NCBI GenBank assembly: GCA_031282285.1
Contig: JAITEA010000245.1
Location: 1 to 14,087 of the forward strand
Length of the DNA: 14,087 nucleotides
Source of the DNA: Helicobacteraceae bacterium
GTDB lineage: Bacteria; Campylobacterota; Campylobacteria; Campylobacterales; SZUA-545
Direction of reading: 5' to 3'
Both the position numbers and the translations under genes were made by a program. The first letter of the stretch is position 1; each line of letters starts with the position of its first letter. A model generated the notes under the pieces. It saw nothing but the letters and a program-made list of their open reading frames with translations, was not told where the DNA came from and searched no databases. Positions 13,897-14,087 of the stretch are shown piece by piece.

Positions 13897-14087
13897 ATGA
13901 AACGACTTGTATTCGTAGGAGACAGCGCTAAACGCCTGCGGGAGTTTCCCGACAAAGCAAGGCAAGACGCGGGGCGGCAGCTACAGATCGTTCAGTATGG
14001 CGGCGAACCTTCCGACTGGAAACCTATGCCCTCTATAGGAAAAGGCGTTTATGAAATCCGCGTGTGGGACGAAGCCGGAACATTCCG
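13897..14087 (+). CDS. HigB/Gp49-like (RelE superfamily) toxin, 3' truncated by window edge
   Basis: The frame is open from ATG 13897 to the end of the window (63 full codons). It begins MKRLVFVGDSAKRLREFPDK and continues with the hallmark region DWKPMPSIGKGVYEIRVWDE and GTF. This pattern is typical of phage-derived Gp49-like/HigB proteins, RelE-fold mRNA interferases of type II toxin-antitoxin modules. In such modules the helix-turn-helix antitoxin gene normally lies just downstream of the toxin, which would be outside the window. The C-terminal half with the remaining catalytic residues is not visible, so activity cannot be judged. It has its own promoter and is separated from the glycolytic unit by a terminator. 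Confidence 0.82.
   Translation, partial: MKRLVFVGDSAKRLREFPDKARQDAGRQLQIVQYGGEPSDWKPMPSIGKGVYEIRVWDEAGTF

Overview
The window looks like chromosomal DNA of a member of the Campylobacterota (formerly Epsilonproteobacteria). The evidence is the gene order hemA-proS-(Dsb-like)-hemC, the pair bamD-like lipoprotein followed by lon, the short (about 400-residue) glucose-6-phosphate isomerase, and protein N-termini that resemble the Campylobacter/Helicobacter versions. Base composition is G+C-rich by eye, with GCG/GCC, GAT and GGC codons dominating, so this is a high-GC lineage for that phylum. I cannot name the genus.

Layout. 3-587 is the 3' end of an unrecognised, less G+C-rich gene. 588-1346 is gene-free and holds a nest of inverted repeats centred near 905-925, plus a third copy of the same palindromic unit. 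1347-6322 is a tightly packed operon: hemA (glutamyl-tRNA reductase), proS (prolyl-tRNA synthetase), a secreted thioredoxin-fold protein with a CPAC motif, and hemC (hydroxymethylbilane synthase). Its genes abut or overlap by 4 bases. 6398-10823 is a second unit: bamD-like outer-membrane assembly lipoprotein, lon protease, hemN (oxygen-independent coproporphyrinogen III oxidase). 10869-13844 is a third unit: pgi, an ATP-type 6-phosphofructokinase and a DUF815-type AAA+ ATPase, closed by a rho-independent terminator. A truncated HigB/Gp49-like toxin gene starts at 13897 and runs off the end.

How the genes work together. HemA and HemC are early steps of C5-pathway tetrapyrrole synthesis, and HemN is a late anaerobic step. 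ProS shares the glutamyl-tRNA/aminoacylation setting of HemA only by operon membership. Pgi and PFK supply consecutive upper-glycolytic steps; PFK is absent from the well-studied Campylobacter and Helicobacter species. Three of the four promoters I can propose share the core GCTANAATA. Two of them (hemA and the toxin gene) place TATAAT exactly 7 bases before the ATG, which predicts leaderless mRNAs.

Genome-scale signals visible here are a complete absence of the tetranucleotide GGCC, with glycine codons switching to avoid it, and 13 copies of the octamer GCGATCGC, the cyanobacterial HIP1 sequence. I see no CRISPR array, no insertion sequence, no tRNA or rRNA, and no convincing new defence or metabolic system. 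The most unusual signals are the oligonucleotide biases and the nested repeat upstream of hemA.
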